Assembly (NCBI GenBank): GCA_025057755.1 | Contig: JANWVC010000001.1 | Coordinates: forward strand, 91,374-155,373 | Length of the DNA stretch: 64,000 nt | Reading direction: 5' to 3' | Source: Limisphaera sp. | GTDB lineage: Bacteria; Verrucomicrobiota; Verrucomicrobiia; Limisphaerales; Limisphaeraceae | Shown: positions 31,201 through 41,100 of the stretch, piece after piece | Layout: every line of letters starts with the position of its first letter | How positions within the stretch are numbered: the stretch's first letter is position 1 | Notes under the pieces: generated by a model | The model's input: only the letters and a program-made list of their open reading frames with translations | The model's database searches: none | Told to the model about the DNA's origin: nothing | Program-made: the position numbers and the translations under genes

Positions 31201-31858
31201 TCTTTTCGATGTTACCGGTCAGGATATTGATACAGTGTACCAGGCCACTTTCCCCTATGGATAGGGGTTGTTGCATCGCATAGATATACGGCCGTTTTCG
31301 GTCGGCCGTCATCTTAGAAATGGACAAGGGATGGACCCTAACGGACACCGGCACAACCAGGGTTATACCACTAATCTGGAAAGCAATGGCATTGCTGTAA
31401 TGGCCCACCGGCAGCGTGGCAGTCTCGAACCTGACCGTCATGCTGCCGGAACCACTTCCGCCAGTCGGGTGTATGGACAACCAATTACTATCCGATACGG
31501 ATGCCCTCCACGCCACATCCCCGGAAAGCGTCAACGTCAGCCCGAGAGGATTGTAACCGACAACGGAATGAACACTGAGTTCCGCCGGGTTGACGGAAAG
31601 TGGGGAGATCGAGAACGACCACACCGGGCCTACATTGGTGGCGGCGAAGCCCACTGCATCCACGCGCCAAAAGTAGGTGGCGCCTGGCGCAAGGGAGATA
31701 TTTGTTAAAGGCTGCGGTGGAGCGCTGCGCCTTCCCAAGTATTCGGGGGAGGAGGTCTTCGCAGTAGCAACTTGTGCTTGGTTTGTCCCAAAATAAACGT
31801 CATAAGCCAGGGCTAACGGTGTGGCGCTCCAGCTCAGGTGCGTCAACGGCAGGCTCAC
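28217..31858 (-). CDS. Secreted FN3/BACON/beta-propeller/Ig/RCC1 protein, downstream part of a split gene
   Basis: A 1213-residue frame starting at GTG 31858, with no signal peptide of its own. In order: a fibronectin-type-III-like domain (about 5-80, 'LAYDVYFGTNQAQVATA'), a BACON-like domain (about 85-180), a beta-propeller-like region (about 183-465), five Ig-like domains (about 466-880, each with 'YQW' and 'GxYxVVVTN'-type motifs), about seven RCC1 repeats (880-1150, 'GTVVCWGDNSHGQAAVP' type) and a C-terminal module ending 'ARFYRVRR'. The preceding frame supplies the signal peptide and a similar propeller. Reading this frame upstream of GTG gives 'GPTPTPTHGAFVSLPLTHLSWS', a natural linker, so a frameshift probably split one gene. 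The role is presumably surface adhesion or binding. Confidence 0.8.
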   Translation of the reverse strand: MSLPLTHLSWSATPLALAYDVYFGTNQAQVATAKTSSPEYLGRRSAPPQPLTNISLAPGATYFWRVDAVGFAATNVGPVWSFSISPLSVNPAELSVHSVVGYNPLGLTLTLSGDVAWRASVSDSNWLSIHPTGGSGSGSMTVRFETATLPVGHYSNAIAFQISGITLVVPVSVRVHPLSISKMTADRKRPYIYAMQQPLSIGESGLVHCINILTGNIEKTLTIGRNPVDLTINDAEGRLYIASWGELWTYVVDLNLQTLLPPLNLGTDVYRVNAGRLGRIVTEGRDAWVSMILVDTLNGVDLDRGLGAAGDGEFDPTGRYYYRVGYDGSGGGIAKFDTINDTFVHLTGNTDRGTLEEVRNLVMSADGSRLVWTRVIFDADLVSHGQLPDNIYALSTNGRLAFGASRVYDTLTGHLVHILPTSSTVSVVDGLNQRYWFYLDGALRSIPLSVIQAPKIAVQPRAHTAVTAGTPVSLSVVAMGLPPLSYQWTRWGTNIVGATNAILSLPSLRPEEEGPYQVIVTNAFGSVTSAVAQLTLLIPPSIVSNPVSTNVLAGRAFSLSVTAIGSQPFTYVWLFEDTVIHGTTGPMLVVTNAQAWHQGVYRVVVGNAGGAVTSAPALVRVRPTAPLIVQHPVSTLVYASSNAVLTAFGIGTQPMGYQWFFNGNLLAGARGTSLTISNVQAVHAGDYFVVVTNPLGRATSHVATLTVLPRAPYFVIQPLGASERVGSSHVFTGQANGSLPILYQWQRNGTNLVGATRTALSLTNLRLEDGGNYTLVASNIAGVTTSAVAVLTVYQVPILASGLRDLIVHRGDTVALAVEAVGSEPLIYTWHFNGSPLGVTNRVLVLTNVGFHDVGFYRVLVTNLYGSVSAGCRVSVLEHPGSLRAWGDNIAGQCDIPSNLNDIVAAAGGDFHTVALRRDGTVLAWGSNAEGQTKVPRSGVRIVAIAAGAYHNLAITERGGVVAWGRNNFGQANVPAFAWSNVLAVAAGEAHSVVLRADGTVVCWGDNSHGQAAVPQGLAGVRSIAAGRKHTLALRTNGVVVGWGYNAFGQASPPTWLTNVVAIAAGYLHSVALRSDGTVVCWGDNSYGQTNAPAGLTNGVAIAAGDFHTYARLVDGRVIGWGDNGFGQLDIPSFDTKSVAIASGCYHGLALMPPLLQIRVARVEGGFVLEWDGEGVLQWAPTVTGPYADVPGTFRSFTNADFAAPARFYRVRR

Positions 31859-32931
31859 GAACGCTCCGTGCGTGGGTGTCGGTGTTGGACCGGCCCGCTC
31901 ACCGGCCCAAGAATGGACGTGTCATAAATAACCACACTGGCTTCGGCAGCATGGTAACGAAACAGTCTTTTTTGATCGCCGCTCAACGTCTGCACCGTGG
32001 CAGTGAAGGGGAAGTTGGTCAGCGGAAGGCCATTCGAGGTATGAAAAACCCCGGTTGGTCCAAAGGCAATGGATCCGTCAAGGGAAATCGCATAAAGGTT
32101 TTCGGGGAATTCGTTGAGGCACACCGCAAGGTTTGTTGCCGAAAACATCTGCTGCTTATTGAACACCCATCGTTCTGCCACGTCGAGAAAGATCGGCGTG
32201 TCCAAAGGGTCGCGCCGCCCTGACGCAAAGGAATCTTCCATGGCGGCCAGGCTTCCGTCCGGAAGCACAGCAAACCGCGTCACCCAGGAGGTTAGGCTTC
32301 CAGCGTGCCATCCGTATTGCCGCCAGACGTATAAATTGGTGCCGCTACGGCTCAGCACCATGCCGCCGATGCCAGGGTGAACGTTCACTCCGGTGTCCAA
32401 GACAAGCCTCGGTGGTCCGGCGCTGAAATCCAAACAGTAGAGCTGGGGTCCCCATGCTCCGTCCGTGTACCAGAGTCTGTCTGGATAGCCGGCAACCAGG
32501 TACAGAGGAGTATCCGAACTATATTTACCTGGAGTGGTGATGAGTCTTTCGCCCACCACTTCAAGGCTGGGCAGGTGTATCTTGGAGATCGTGCCACTCC
32601 CTGCGTTGATTACATATAATTCATCCCCAGTTGGCGCAATTGCCATGTCCGTAGGCCGAACACCCACTGAAATTTCGGCTAAAATGGATCCATCGCTGGA
32701 GTGAAGGGCTAATACCGTGCCAGGAGCCACACGATTTCCACTATTCAGTGCGTACACCCGGGGGCGTAGGTAGTCAGGCATCATTTTGACAATCACCCGG
32801 CCCGGCAATGGCCGCGTAATTGGGTTGTGAGCCAGGGCCGCGCATGAAATGAGGAAAATCGTGGCAAAAAGAAAATACGCCACAGGCGCATGAGTGGGGC
32901 AGCCGAGGCTCGGCCTCACGTTACTATGCAT
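31855..32931 (-). CDS. Secreted beta-propeller protein, upstream part of a split gene
   Basis: A 358-residue frame with a signal peptide (hydrophobic core about 18-33, cleavage near 'AALA'). It then has WD/NHL-like beta-propeller blades ('GVRPTDMAIAPTGDELYVINAGSGTISKIHLPSLEVVG'-type motif at about 95-133). Its last 18 residues, after 'DTSILGPVSG', are rich in His, Arg and Pro and look out of frame. The stop overlaps the next frame's GTG as GTGA. Its blade region around 'LPENLYAISLDG' resembles 'LPDNIYALSTNG' in the downstream frame, implying a tandem duplication of propeller modules in one original gene. Alternatively, the two are coupled separate genes, but the downstream product would then lack an export signal. 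Confidence 0.75.
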   Translation of the reverse strand: MHSNVRPSLGCPTHAPVAYFLFATIFLISCAALAHNPITRPLPGRVIVKMMPDYLRPRVYALNSGNRVAPGTVLALHSSDGSILAEISVGVRPTDMAIAPTGDELYVINAGSGTISKIHLPSLEVVGERLITTPGKYSSDTPLYLVAGYPDRLWYTDGAWGPQLYCLDFSAGPPRLVLDTGVNVHPGIGGMVLSRSGTNLYVWRQYGWHAGSLTSWVTRFAVLPDGSLAAMEDSFASGRRDPLDTPIFLDVAERWVFNKQQMFSATNLAVCLNEFPENLYAISLDGSIAFGPTGVFHTSNGLPLTNFPFTATVQTLSGDQKRLFRYHAAEASVVIYDTSILGPVSGPVQHRHPRTERS

Positions 32932-33940
32932 GGCTCAACGGTATCGACTTTGGCAGAACGACGAGGGTTGTCAAGATAAAGGATCCAACCGAAAGCCTGC
33001 GCGCTCACGGTCTGCTCACCCGCTCAACAGAGCATGACGGGATGGGATACTCGCTTCCTTCAAGCTGCGGCTTTAAAACGCCGCGCCGATGCTTTTCCTG
33101 AATGCGCAGACTTGAGTACGGACACAATGCCTGCCCTCGGGACATTCATCAGTGTCAGGGATGTGCGTCTATCAACTGCTGCGCCCAATCTCAGTCTTCA
33201 TCAGTTGACCTGTTCGACTCGCATGATTGGTGAGTAAAATCCGATTTGCTGCAAGCACCGACTTCTGAGAAAGGTTTGGCAAATATGAGCATCTCGATCA
33301 CGCAACCGGACCTCTTACTCGGGCAAAAACCGTCTGCCTCTTGCCCTGGAAGTCCCGAAATAGTCGAGAATAAACAGGGGATTTTCTCGCTCCGTGTGCA
33401 TGGAGGTTGAACTGCCGGCATCGAAGGAGGTGAAGACCCCACGGTTCAAGCTGCCAACGTCTCACACCTGCTCTCATTCAAAAGGCAGCGGCTGACTGGC
33501 AGAACTTCAAACGACTCTGGAGAACACGACAGGCCAGAACTTTTTACGTGACTTTGACCATTGGGCCCGTATTTGCCTTTGAACAGGATTCAGAAGTCAT
33601 CTTTGCATCAGTTTCTCAGGTTCCCTTCTTTGCGCGAGCGGTTTTGCAAGGTGAACGGCTTTTCGGCCGCTCTGCCGTTCGGCAATTCGAACTGAGACCT
33701 TCGAGGAGACTCCATGCGTGCTCGCTAAGATCGTCATCGAGGGGAACTACATTTGTGACCAGAACGCATCCCGTGTTTGCGTCTCAAGAACACTTATGAA
33801 GAGAGACGCATCCTGTCGACTGCTCAGCGGACTGACTCATGGAACGAAGGGTTTTGGAAGCTTTGGCTACAGGCGTATTACGACTCAAAGATCGAAACCC
33901 CTGACACAGGATTGCCTTTGTAAAGCCGGTGCCGGTTGGT
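32932..33940. other. Gene-poor stretch
   Basis: About 1 kb lies between divergent genes (the leftward secreted propeller protein and rightward hisC). No frame shows a family motif, and several short frames overlap. I found no tRNA, riboswitch core or repeat. It must contain both promoters; the rest may be decayed sequence. Confidence 0.45.
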
Positions 33941-35110
33941 ATGCTGCCCCGGGCCATGACACGAAATGCGGTGACGGATTTATTGGTTCGTCCGCTGGTG
34001 CGGAACTTGCGACCTTATGTGCCGGGTGAACAACCGCGCACCAAGGGTCTCATCAAGCTGAACACCAATGAGAACCCGTATCCACCTTCGCCACGAGTCC
34101 TCGAGGCCCTACGGGCAGCCGTGGACGGCCGATTGCGTTTGTATCCCGATCCAAAGGCCGATCAACTGCGCGGGAAACTGGCGCGCCTGCACGGATGCGA
34201 CGTTGACCAGATCATCGTAGGTAACGGTGCGGACGAAATCTTGCGGCTGGCTGTGCAGGCGTTTGTGGAACCGGTTGCCACTCAGCGGGGGCCGTTGAGC
34301 CGACGCTACTGGGTACCACCGGCACCGTCGTTGGTGCAAAGTTTCGTTCCGAGCTATACCCTTTATCCGGTCCTGGCCGCGCAGCACGGAGCGCTTTTCA
34401 ATCCGGTCCCATTGCAAATGGACTATGCCCTGCCGGAGCCATCTCAGCTTCGGACGCTGAAAGAATGGCAACCGCGGGCGGCGCTGACCCTGATCACCAC
34501 GCCCAACGCGCCGAGTGGCCGTGGCTATGCCACTGCGGCGATCGAAGCCATCTGCACCCGGACCAAAGGTGTGGTGTTACTGGACGAGACTTATGTCGAT
34601 TTCGCTCCGGAAAACGCGCTTCGCCTCGCCTTGGCGCTGCCCAACGTCATCGTATGCCGGAGTTTCTCCAAGGCGTACTCGCTCTGTTTCCTCCGCGTGG
34701 GTTACGCGGTGGGTCCCAAGCACCTGATCCAGGCCATGCATAACTTGCGCGACAGTTACAACGTCAACGGGTTGGGACAGATTGCAGCCGAAGCCACGCT
34801 CGAGGATCTCCCGTACTACCAAGACCGGTTCCGCCGAATCGTGGAGACCCGGGACTGGACAGCGCAGCAACTCGGGGCGCTGGGATTCCGTGTGTTCCCT
34901 AGTCAGACCAATTTCCTGTGGGCACGGCCTCCCGGTCCAATGGCAAGCGAATGGTATCACCGCTTGCGGGAAAACCGTATTCTGGTGCGCTGGTTTGATG
35001 CCCCTGAGTTGTCCGATTATCTTCGGATTTCGGTTGGAACACCTGAGGAAATGGAGACCCTGGTCAAAACCGTAAAACGACTGCAGCGGCAAAAAGGCGG
35101 AAGCCGTTGA
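33941..35110 (+). CDS. hisC: Histidinol-phosphate aminotransferase
   Basis: A 389-residue fold-type I PLP aminotransferase that converts imidazole-acetol phosphate and glutamate to histidinol phosphate in histidine synthesis. Family motifs are 'IKLNTNENPYPPSP', 'YPDPKADQLRGKLA', 'GNGADEILRLAVQAF', 'ITTPNAPSGRGY' and 'LLDETYVDFA'. The PLP lysine is Lys244 in 'SFSKAYSLCFLRVGYAVG', with phosphate-binding Arg in 'LRVG' and substrate Arg in 'YLRISVGTPEEM'. The frame opens with GTG at 33929; ATG 33941 is preferred, and ATG 33956 is possible. No other his gene is adjacent. Related aromatic aminotransferases share the fold, but the motifs favour HisC. Confidence 0.93.
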   Translation: MLPRAMTRNAVTDLLVRPLVRNLRPYVPGEQPRTKGLIKLNTNENPYPPSPRVLEALRAAVDGRLRLYPDPKADQLRGKLARLHGCDVDQIIVGNGADEILRLAVQAFVEPVATQRGPLSRRYWVPPAPSLVQSFVPSYTLYPVLAAQHGALFNPVPLQMDYALPEPSQLRTLKEWQPRAALTLITTPNAPSGRGYATAAIEAICTRTKGVVLLDETYVDFAPENALRLALALPNVIVCRSFSKAYSLCFLRVGYAVGPKHLIQAMHNLRDSYNVNGLGQIAAEATLEDLPYYQDRFRRIVETRDWTAQQLGALGFRVFPSQTNFLWARPPGPMASEWYHRLRENRILVRWFDAPELSDYLRISVGTPEEMETLVKTVKRLQRQKGGSR

Positions 35111-35374
35111 TTCCTACGCAGCCGCCGCTGGCCCAGCCCACCATGCCCGGCCATTCCGTCCGCGGCTTCATTAGATTGCTCAGAGGAACGTTTCGATCCT
35201 GCATCCGTCAGCCTCAGCGCGACTCTCCTTCGAACGATCCAACCTTCGCCCGACCAATGCGGTGACGTGAGGGAAGCCTGCTCGGGGCCGGCGCGCACAG
35301 GTTCGCGCAAGGATGCCCAGGATGACAATGAGCAGGTTGCACACGAGTGAACTCGAAGTAGAGTGACTGCAAAC

Positions 35375-36301
35375 ATGATATCCATGCAAGTGACGGATCC
35401 AACATCCAGGCGGAACAGCGCGGTCATTCTCCTGGGGCATGGAACGGAGGAGAACGCCGGCTCAGCCGAGGCCGTGCGGATCCAGGCGGCACTTTTGCGG
35501 CGTGGCGGCCTCTTTGGTTCGGTCCACGAGGCATTTTGGAAGCAATCTCCTCATGTGGAAGAGGTGTTGAGCACCGTGCAAGCGGCCCAAGTTTTTATCG
35601 TACCATTGTTCATGGCTGAGGGTTACTTTGCGGCACGGGTGATTCCCGAAAAGCTCGGGTTTGTCCAACGACCCGGCTCTCCGTTGGCATGGCCCCTCGT
35701 CCAAGCTCGCGCGGACCGCATTTGGCTGTATTGCGCCCCGGTGGGAACGCACCCGAAGTTGTCGGAAGTTGCGGTCACACGAGCTGAAACCGTGCTGCGA
35801 CAATATCCGTTTCCGCGGCTTCCGCGGCCGGACGAAATCAGTCTCTTCTTGGCGGGTCATGGGACAGAACGTGATCCGCGCTCTCGCGAATCGGTTGAGG
35901 CATTGTCGGCGCGGATCCGGGCCCTCAGACGCTTCGCCATGGTGGGCTCAGTATTTTTGGAAGAAAGTCCTCGCATCCCTGATTGCTATCAGCTTGCGCA
36001 GACCCGGCGATTGGTCATTGTTCCGGCATTTATCAGCGATGGATTGCATACCCTGGAGGATATACCCGTGCTCCTGGGAGAATCGCCACGCACTGTTCGA
36101 GAACGGTTGGCGTCTGGACTCTTTCCCTGGCGCAATCCGACGGAGCGTCAGGGTCACTTGGTATGGTACACGCAGGCATTAGGGTCTGAACCCGCGCTGC
36201 AGGAGGTCATCCTTGAGAGAATCCGCGAAGCCGCGGAAGCCCTCGAGGACATCTTGCCTAAATCAGGACTGAAAGAACCAGGCATCGCCCCGGCACAGTA
36301 A
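35375..36301 (+). CDS. CbiX/SirB-like two-domain chelatase family protein
   Basis: A 308-residue protein with two CbiX-like halves. Each begins with the metal-site motif: 'AVILLGHGTEENAGSAEAV' near the N terminus and 'SLFLAGHGTERDPRSRESV' near residue 160. Each continues with a typical 'VFIVPLFMAEGYF' or 'LVIVPAFISDGLHTLEDIP' strand. Family members insert Co(II) or Fe(II) into sirohydrochlorin for cobalamin or siroheme. No other tetrapyrrole gene is in the window and no cobalamin riboswitch core was seen upstream, so the substrate is uncertain. The frame opens with GTG at 35363; ATG 35375 is used, and ATG 35384 is possible. It lies 264 bases downstream of hisC. Confidence 0.85.
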   Translation: MISMQVTDPTSRRNSAVILLGHGTEENAGSAEAVRIQAALLRRGGLFGSVHEAFWKQSPHVEEVLSTVQAAQVFIVPLFMAEGYFAARVIPEKLGFVQRPGSPLAWPLVQARADRIWLYCAPVGTHPKLSEVAVTRAETVLRQYPFPRLPRPDEISLFLAGHGTERDPRSRESVEALSARIRALRRFAMVGSVFLEESPRIPDCYQLAQTRRLVIVPAFISDGLHTLEDIPVLLGESPRTVRERLASGLFPWRNPTERQGHLVWYTQALGSEPALQEVILERIREAAEALEDILPKSGLKEPGIAPAQ

Positions 36302-36427
36302 CCAAACGAGATGACGTTGAGGTTTACGGAGGTCGAACGGAGGGCCGGATCCGGCTGAGGTCCTCTTCGAATAGCCTGAAGCGATCCCTGATCACACCTC
36401 CGGGCGTTGCCGCTCTGAACGTTTGGC

Positions 36428-37816
36428 TTACGGCTCGGGCAAGACGCTCAGTGTGTGCGTGACCGGCACAAAGGCCTCCCGAATAACCGCCATCAAGCGG
36501 GCACGCTCAGCCTCTGTGCGGCGGACCGCGTCGTCCCAGTCGGCGCGTCCCTCTGGACCATGGAGCACGTGCTTCACCTGACGCGTTTCAAAAGCCTGTT
36601 TGGCGGCCACTGCAGCATCAACCCGCGCAAACGCATCGGCAAACGGGGTGACTTCGAATTCTTGCGCCAGATTGACGCCACGTGCCAGTTGGGCACGGGG
36701 GAAAACCTTGCTTTGCTGTCCCCATCGCACCCGATAACGATCCGCCGAACCGTTGCGCACCACCAAGGTGAGGCGATTGAGTTCTTGGTGGAAAGGCACC
36801 AGGGCAAACGCAGCTCGCAAACTCGCCGTCTCGCGACCCGCGGCCTCCTCACATGCCGGAAACGAGGGTAGGGGTCCATTCGGGATAACCTCTCGAGGTA
36901 AACACGATGCAAAAGGATATCGCGTGCTGCGGATGGTAAATATGCGCCCGACGGCCGCCACAACCTCATGCCCGTCTGTCACGGTCAGAGTGTTTCGCTC
37001 CAAATCCAGCGTGAAGGTCCCGATGTGGCCATCCAGACCCACCGCGTGCAGAAACGCGTAGGCCATGATGCCATGGCCGGCCCAATCCGGATGCACGCCG
37101 TCTTCGCCGGCTACTTTAAAGGCGGGACCGAATCGGATCCGACCGACCTGACTGGCCCGAAGCATCGGTAGAAACACATCTGCGAAGCCTGTTCCCTCTT
37201 TTTGCGCCACGTCCAAGGCCACATTCCGTAATCTTCCCAGGTTGGCATTCAAATCTTGCACCGTCCCGGCGGCCGATTTAATCCAATGCGGCACTTTTTC
37301 GACACACCCTGGGGACCCCACGATCACGCGTATGCCATGGGCGCGGAAGGCGCGAATCACAGCGCTCAGATGTTCCTGATAAGCCCGCCCGATTCGCTCT
37401 TCGTAAGGTCGGTACTCATGATCATTCATGCCATAACATATTGTTGCCAAAGAGGGTTGAAAACGTAAGCAGTCATTAGTCATGCGGTGCAAAAATCCCG
37501 AGGCACGCTCGCCACTCCAGCCGAGCTGACGGACCTCCACGTTATATTGAGGCACACACATCACCAAGTAATCCTCAATGAGGCGCGAATACATGCGCTG
37601 CTCCGTGATCGAGTCGCCGCAAATCACCACACGATCGCCTTGTTGTAACCACGGTCGCCACGGGCGCGGTGCTGGCACCAGCCTAACCTCGGGCAACGGC
37701 GGTTCCTGAAAGGCGATCTCTTGCGGGCTCCGACAAGCACAAAGCAAGCCCCCGAGGATAAGCCATAATGTAGCGAGAGACTTACCGCGCATGGTCATCC
37801 CATTCTTGACAGTCAT
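36428..37816 (-). CDS. SGNH/GDSL-type hydrolase lipoprotein
   Basis: A 462-residue exported esterase-fold protein. The N terminus is a lipoprotein signal with a lipobox-like 'LLCAC' (lipidated Cys28). ATG 37816 is used; ATG 37792 would give a shorter and more typical signal. SGNH blocks are clear: block I 'VVICGDSITEQ' with nucleophile Ser69, block II Gly in 'LGWSGERASGF', block III Asn in 'CYGMNDHEY', and block V Asp/His in 'DGVHPDWAGH'. About 200 C-terminal residues form an extra beta/alpha domain with no recognised motif. It probably de-esterifies a glycan or lipid in the periplasm. Confidence 0.88.
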   Translation of the reverse strand: MTVKNGMTMRGKSLATLWLILGGLLCACRSPQEIAFQEPPLPEVRLVPAPRPWRPWLQQGDRVVICGDSITEQRMYSRLIEDYLVMCVPQYNVEVRQLGWSGERASGFLHRMTNDCLRFQPSLATICYGMNDHEYRPYEERIGRAYQEHLSAVIRAFRAHGIRVIVGSPGCVEKVPHWIKSAAGTVQDLNANLGRLRNVALDVAQKEGTGFADVFLPMLRASQVGRIRFGPAFKVAGEDGVHPDWAGHGIMAYAFLHAVGLDGHIGTFTLDLERNTLTVTDGHEVVAAVGRIFTIRSTRYPFASCLPREVIPNGPLPSFPACEEAAGRETASLRAAFALVPFHQELNRLTLVVRNGSADRYRVRWGQQSKVFPRAQLARGVNLAQEFEVTPFADAFARVDAAVAAKQAFETRQVKHVLHGPEGRADWDDAVRRTEAERARLMAVIREAFVPVTHTLSVLPEP

Positions 37817-38092
37817 GCAAGCCGGTCAAGAGCGCGCTCGCAGAAACATCCTTGGAGTCATAAAAACCACTTGACCAGAGAACGCCTTGCGAAGGCGGTG
37901 GTTCACGCGTGAACCGCGCTCCTGCTACGGCTCAATCCCGACGGGAAAGCAGCAACACAGCCGGAAAACGAAAACATGCACTTGTTTTCCTGGGCTGACC
38001 GCTTTGTTGAACCACGCGTCCCTTGGACGTTCCCGTCATGTTGAGCGTGCACGTGTGTTGCACGGGCACGGGTTGACGCACTTACATAAAGC

Positions 38093-38125
38093 AAAAGGGG
38101 GATGAGTTCGAATCCCATCCCCCGC
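38093..38125 (-). terminator. Hairpin terminator of the beta-strand-repeat gene
   Basis: An inverted repeat, GGGGATG (38097-38103) and CATCCCC (from about 38116), lies about 30 bases after the stop of the 1765-residue gene. In the leftward direction the stem is followed by CTTTT. The loop contains GTTCGAATC, which resembles a tRNA T-arm, but no tRNA body surrounds it. Confidence 0.5.
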
Positions 38126-38153
38126 GAGTGCTGGGTCAGCTCCGAAGTAGCAA

Positions 38154-41100
38154 TTAAGGATAGACCAATCGGTAAAAGACGTTGGTTCGAGCTGGATTCG
38201 GCGTGATGACGATACGGTTTGTGGTCTCCGATCCTGCAATAGGATACCATTGGTCGGAGGCAACCACGCTGACTGCGTTGCTCAACAAGCGCCAGCCGAT
38301 CCGGTCTGCTGGCCAGGACAGTTCCAATCGCCCACCACTGACCACGGCCACAAGGTTCGTGGGTGTGGGATTTACAGTGGGTGGCGCGCCCACCAGCAAC
38401 CGGACAGTGCCATCCACGGCGAGCATGTTGGTCCATACATACTGGACGCTACCGTCCACGTTTTGTTGCGGCAGGTTGATGACGCCGAAATTCGCCGCTG
38501 GGACAGGTCCAGAGAACAGACGGAATACATCCCCCGTCTGGAGGTTATTCGTGTCCATCTGGGTGACGTTCAGCACCACGCCCGGCTGAACGACGATATC
38601 GCGGAACGCCACTCGATCGCTTTGCGGTCCAGCGACTCGACTGATCTTCAGTGTGGTCGGTCCGTACAAGGTCAGTGTGCCGTCCACGGTGAGAGTTCCG
38701 TGAGCGTCGGGGAAGCCCGGTTCCAGCGAGCCGTTCCAATTAATCTGAACGTTCCCGCGAATCATGCCGTTACCCCGGAGGACCTGAGCTGTCGCAGCAC
38801 CAACATCAAGCATGCCGTCGGTTCGGCCGGTCACGTCCAAAATGCCTGGAGCCACAACGGTGATAGATCCCGATGAACTGATGTCGCCGTTGCCTCCCTC
38901 CGGTGCAGCAGCTAAAGCCAAAATGCCGTTGCTCACCGTAGTAGAGCCGGTAAACGTGCTGGCCCCGGTCAGGGTCCATTTACCCGTGCCGACCTTCACA
39001 ACGCTGACTTGGTCGAGGATGGTGCCGGCATACGTTGCATCCGTGTTGAGTCCACCGACCACCAAGGTGAACGGCTGTCCCGGTGATCCGCCTCCGCCAG
39101 AGGCCGCCCGGATGCTGGCCAACGGGGCACCGCTCAGTTCGCCGAAGGGAATCACGCTGTTCGCTGCAGCTCGAGAATACATACTGACGTTGTCCGCCAA
39201 CCGCACACGCGCACGCGGGAACCCGGTCGCTGTGGCCACCCGGAAGTCCCAAGCGGTCGGCGAGGGATTGACCGAGTTCGTGACCACGTTAAGCACGCCC
39301 GTAAAGTTGGTCCAATTGCCTCCGACGTCGCCTCGCACATAATTCACCCCGAGTTGAACCACGCCCTCTCCGGTAACAGTGGAAGACCAGGTGAACCGGC
39401 CGGGCAATTCAAACGTGGCTTGAGCACCCGCAGGAACATGCACGGGCACATTGAAGTTCCCCGCGCCATTCACAGTGGGATCCTGGGCATTGGCTGTGGA
39501 GAGTTCCAACACGTTGGTTCCAACAAATGTGACCTGGCCGGTGCCCAAACCGCTGGTATTGACCTGTTGCATGCCGGCTTCGGCCGGGCTTGTCGTGGGG
39601 GCGACCAGCCGAACATAAGCGTTACTAATCAACGTGCCGCCGCTGTAAGTATTGGCCCCGCCCACGGTGCTGATGGCGTTGGTAGGACCCAGTAGAACCA
39701 GGCTGCCCGTTCCCTCCAATCGATTGGTTAACGTGTAACCATCCGGCCGGGCAATCACAAGCTGACCCGGTGCATCCAGCACCACTGGACCAATACCCAA
39801 TCGCCCGGAGGCGTTGACGCCGTCGCCCAACTGCAGCCGGCCCGCTCGCACCCGTGTCGGGCCGTACTGGTTACCGTCACTGGTTAACACAAGAGTGCCT
39901 GACCCGAGTTGGGCCAAAGTGCCGTTGGTGCCCACCACAGCCGTCGCGTTGGTGATGTTATCACTACGGTAAAAAGCCAGCGTGCCGCCGTTGGTGAGCG
40001 TCACAGTGCCAGCCGTGCCCAATGTACCTGCGGCTCCGCCGATGCCCACTTGAAGCGTGCCACCATCCACCAAGGTAGCTCCTGACCAACTATTGTTCGC
40101 AGCCAACGCCACAGTCCCCGAGCCTCGCACAATCAGGTTGCCGGAACCTGCGATGCTGCCGATGTTGGTTACTGTACCAGACCGATGATAGATCAAGTCT
40201 CCTTGGAGACTGACGGGCCCCGTTCCCAAGGTGCCGGTCAGTCCACCGTTGCCAACCTGCAGTTTCGCGCCGCTGCCTATGGTGGTGGCCCCACTGTAGG
40301 TGTTGTCGCCAGTCAAGATGACCGTGCCAGACTGAACAACGAGCTGTCCGGTTCCGCGAATCAACGAGGCCACTGTACGTGTGTCGGGCAAGCGATAGAC
40401 CAGGCTTCCTTGATTGGTGATCGGGCCCGTTCCCAGCGAACCGCTCAGTGAGCCGTTACCCACCTGAACCGTACCGGCCTCGATCGAGGTGAAGCCGCTG
40501 TAATCGTTGGTCGTCAATACAGTCAGCGTGTCAGCGCCTCGTTTGGTGAGCGAACCGAGTCCTGTCAGTTTACCCGTGCCGGAGAAAGTGTAAGAGGCCG
40601 CTTCTACGACCACCTGCGCAGGTGAAAGATTTCCAACGAGGTTCACCGTGGAGTTGGCTGCGCCCGTGGCATTGAATAGCACGGTATCGCCGTTCAGGAA
40701 AACATCCGGATTCCCGTTATTCAACCAGTTAGCTGAGGTGTTCACATCCCAAGCGTTACCAGCCACCCCCCCACGCCAAATCAACTGCAACGCCTGGCCT
40801 GTGATGGTCAGATCAATGGCCTTGGCAGCGGCGTCGTGGGTTAACGAAGGCACCAGACGCGACGGGGGATAGCCGCCGAGGGTGAGATTGGCGACGCTCC
40901 CGCTTAACGCACCTGCATAGGTCATCAATCGATAAGATCCGGGCGGCAGACTTTCCAACAGATTCACCTGAATCGTGTTAATGCCCGTTAAGTTGAGATT
41001 CCCGCTCACAGCCAGGCGGTCATTTGTGGTGGTCGCCAAGTCCATTTGTAATGTGGCGCCGCCGACAAGATTGAGATCGCCGGATACGGTTAGTGTCCCC

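Noticed and set aside
35111..35374. A cobalamin riboswitch upstream of the CbiX-like gene
   Set aside because: The conserved core (GCCACTG-type) was not found; only scattered short similarities are present.
33941..36301. A histidine or cobalamin biosynthetic operon
   Set aside because: hisC and the CbiX-like gene are 264 bases apart and neither has pathway partners nearby.
38093..38125. A tRNA gene, because of a GTTCGAATC T-arm-like sequence
   Set aside because: No acceptor stem, D-arm or anticodon arm fits upstream on either strand, and the sequence is better explained as a terminator-type hairpin.
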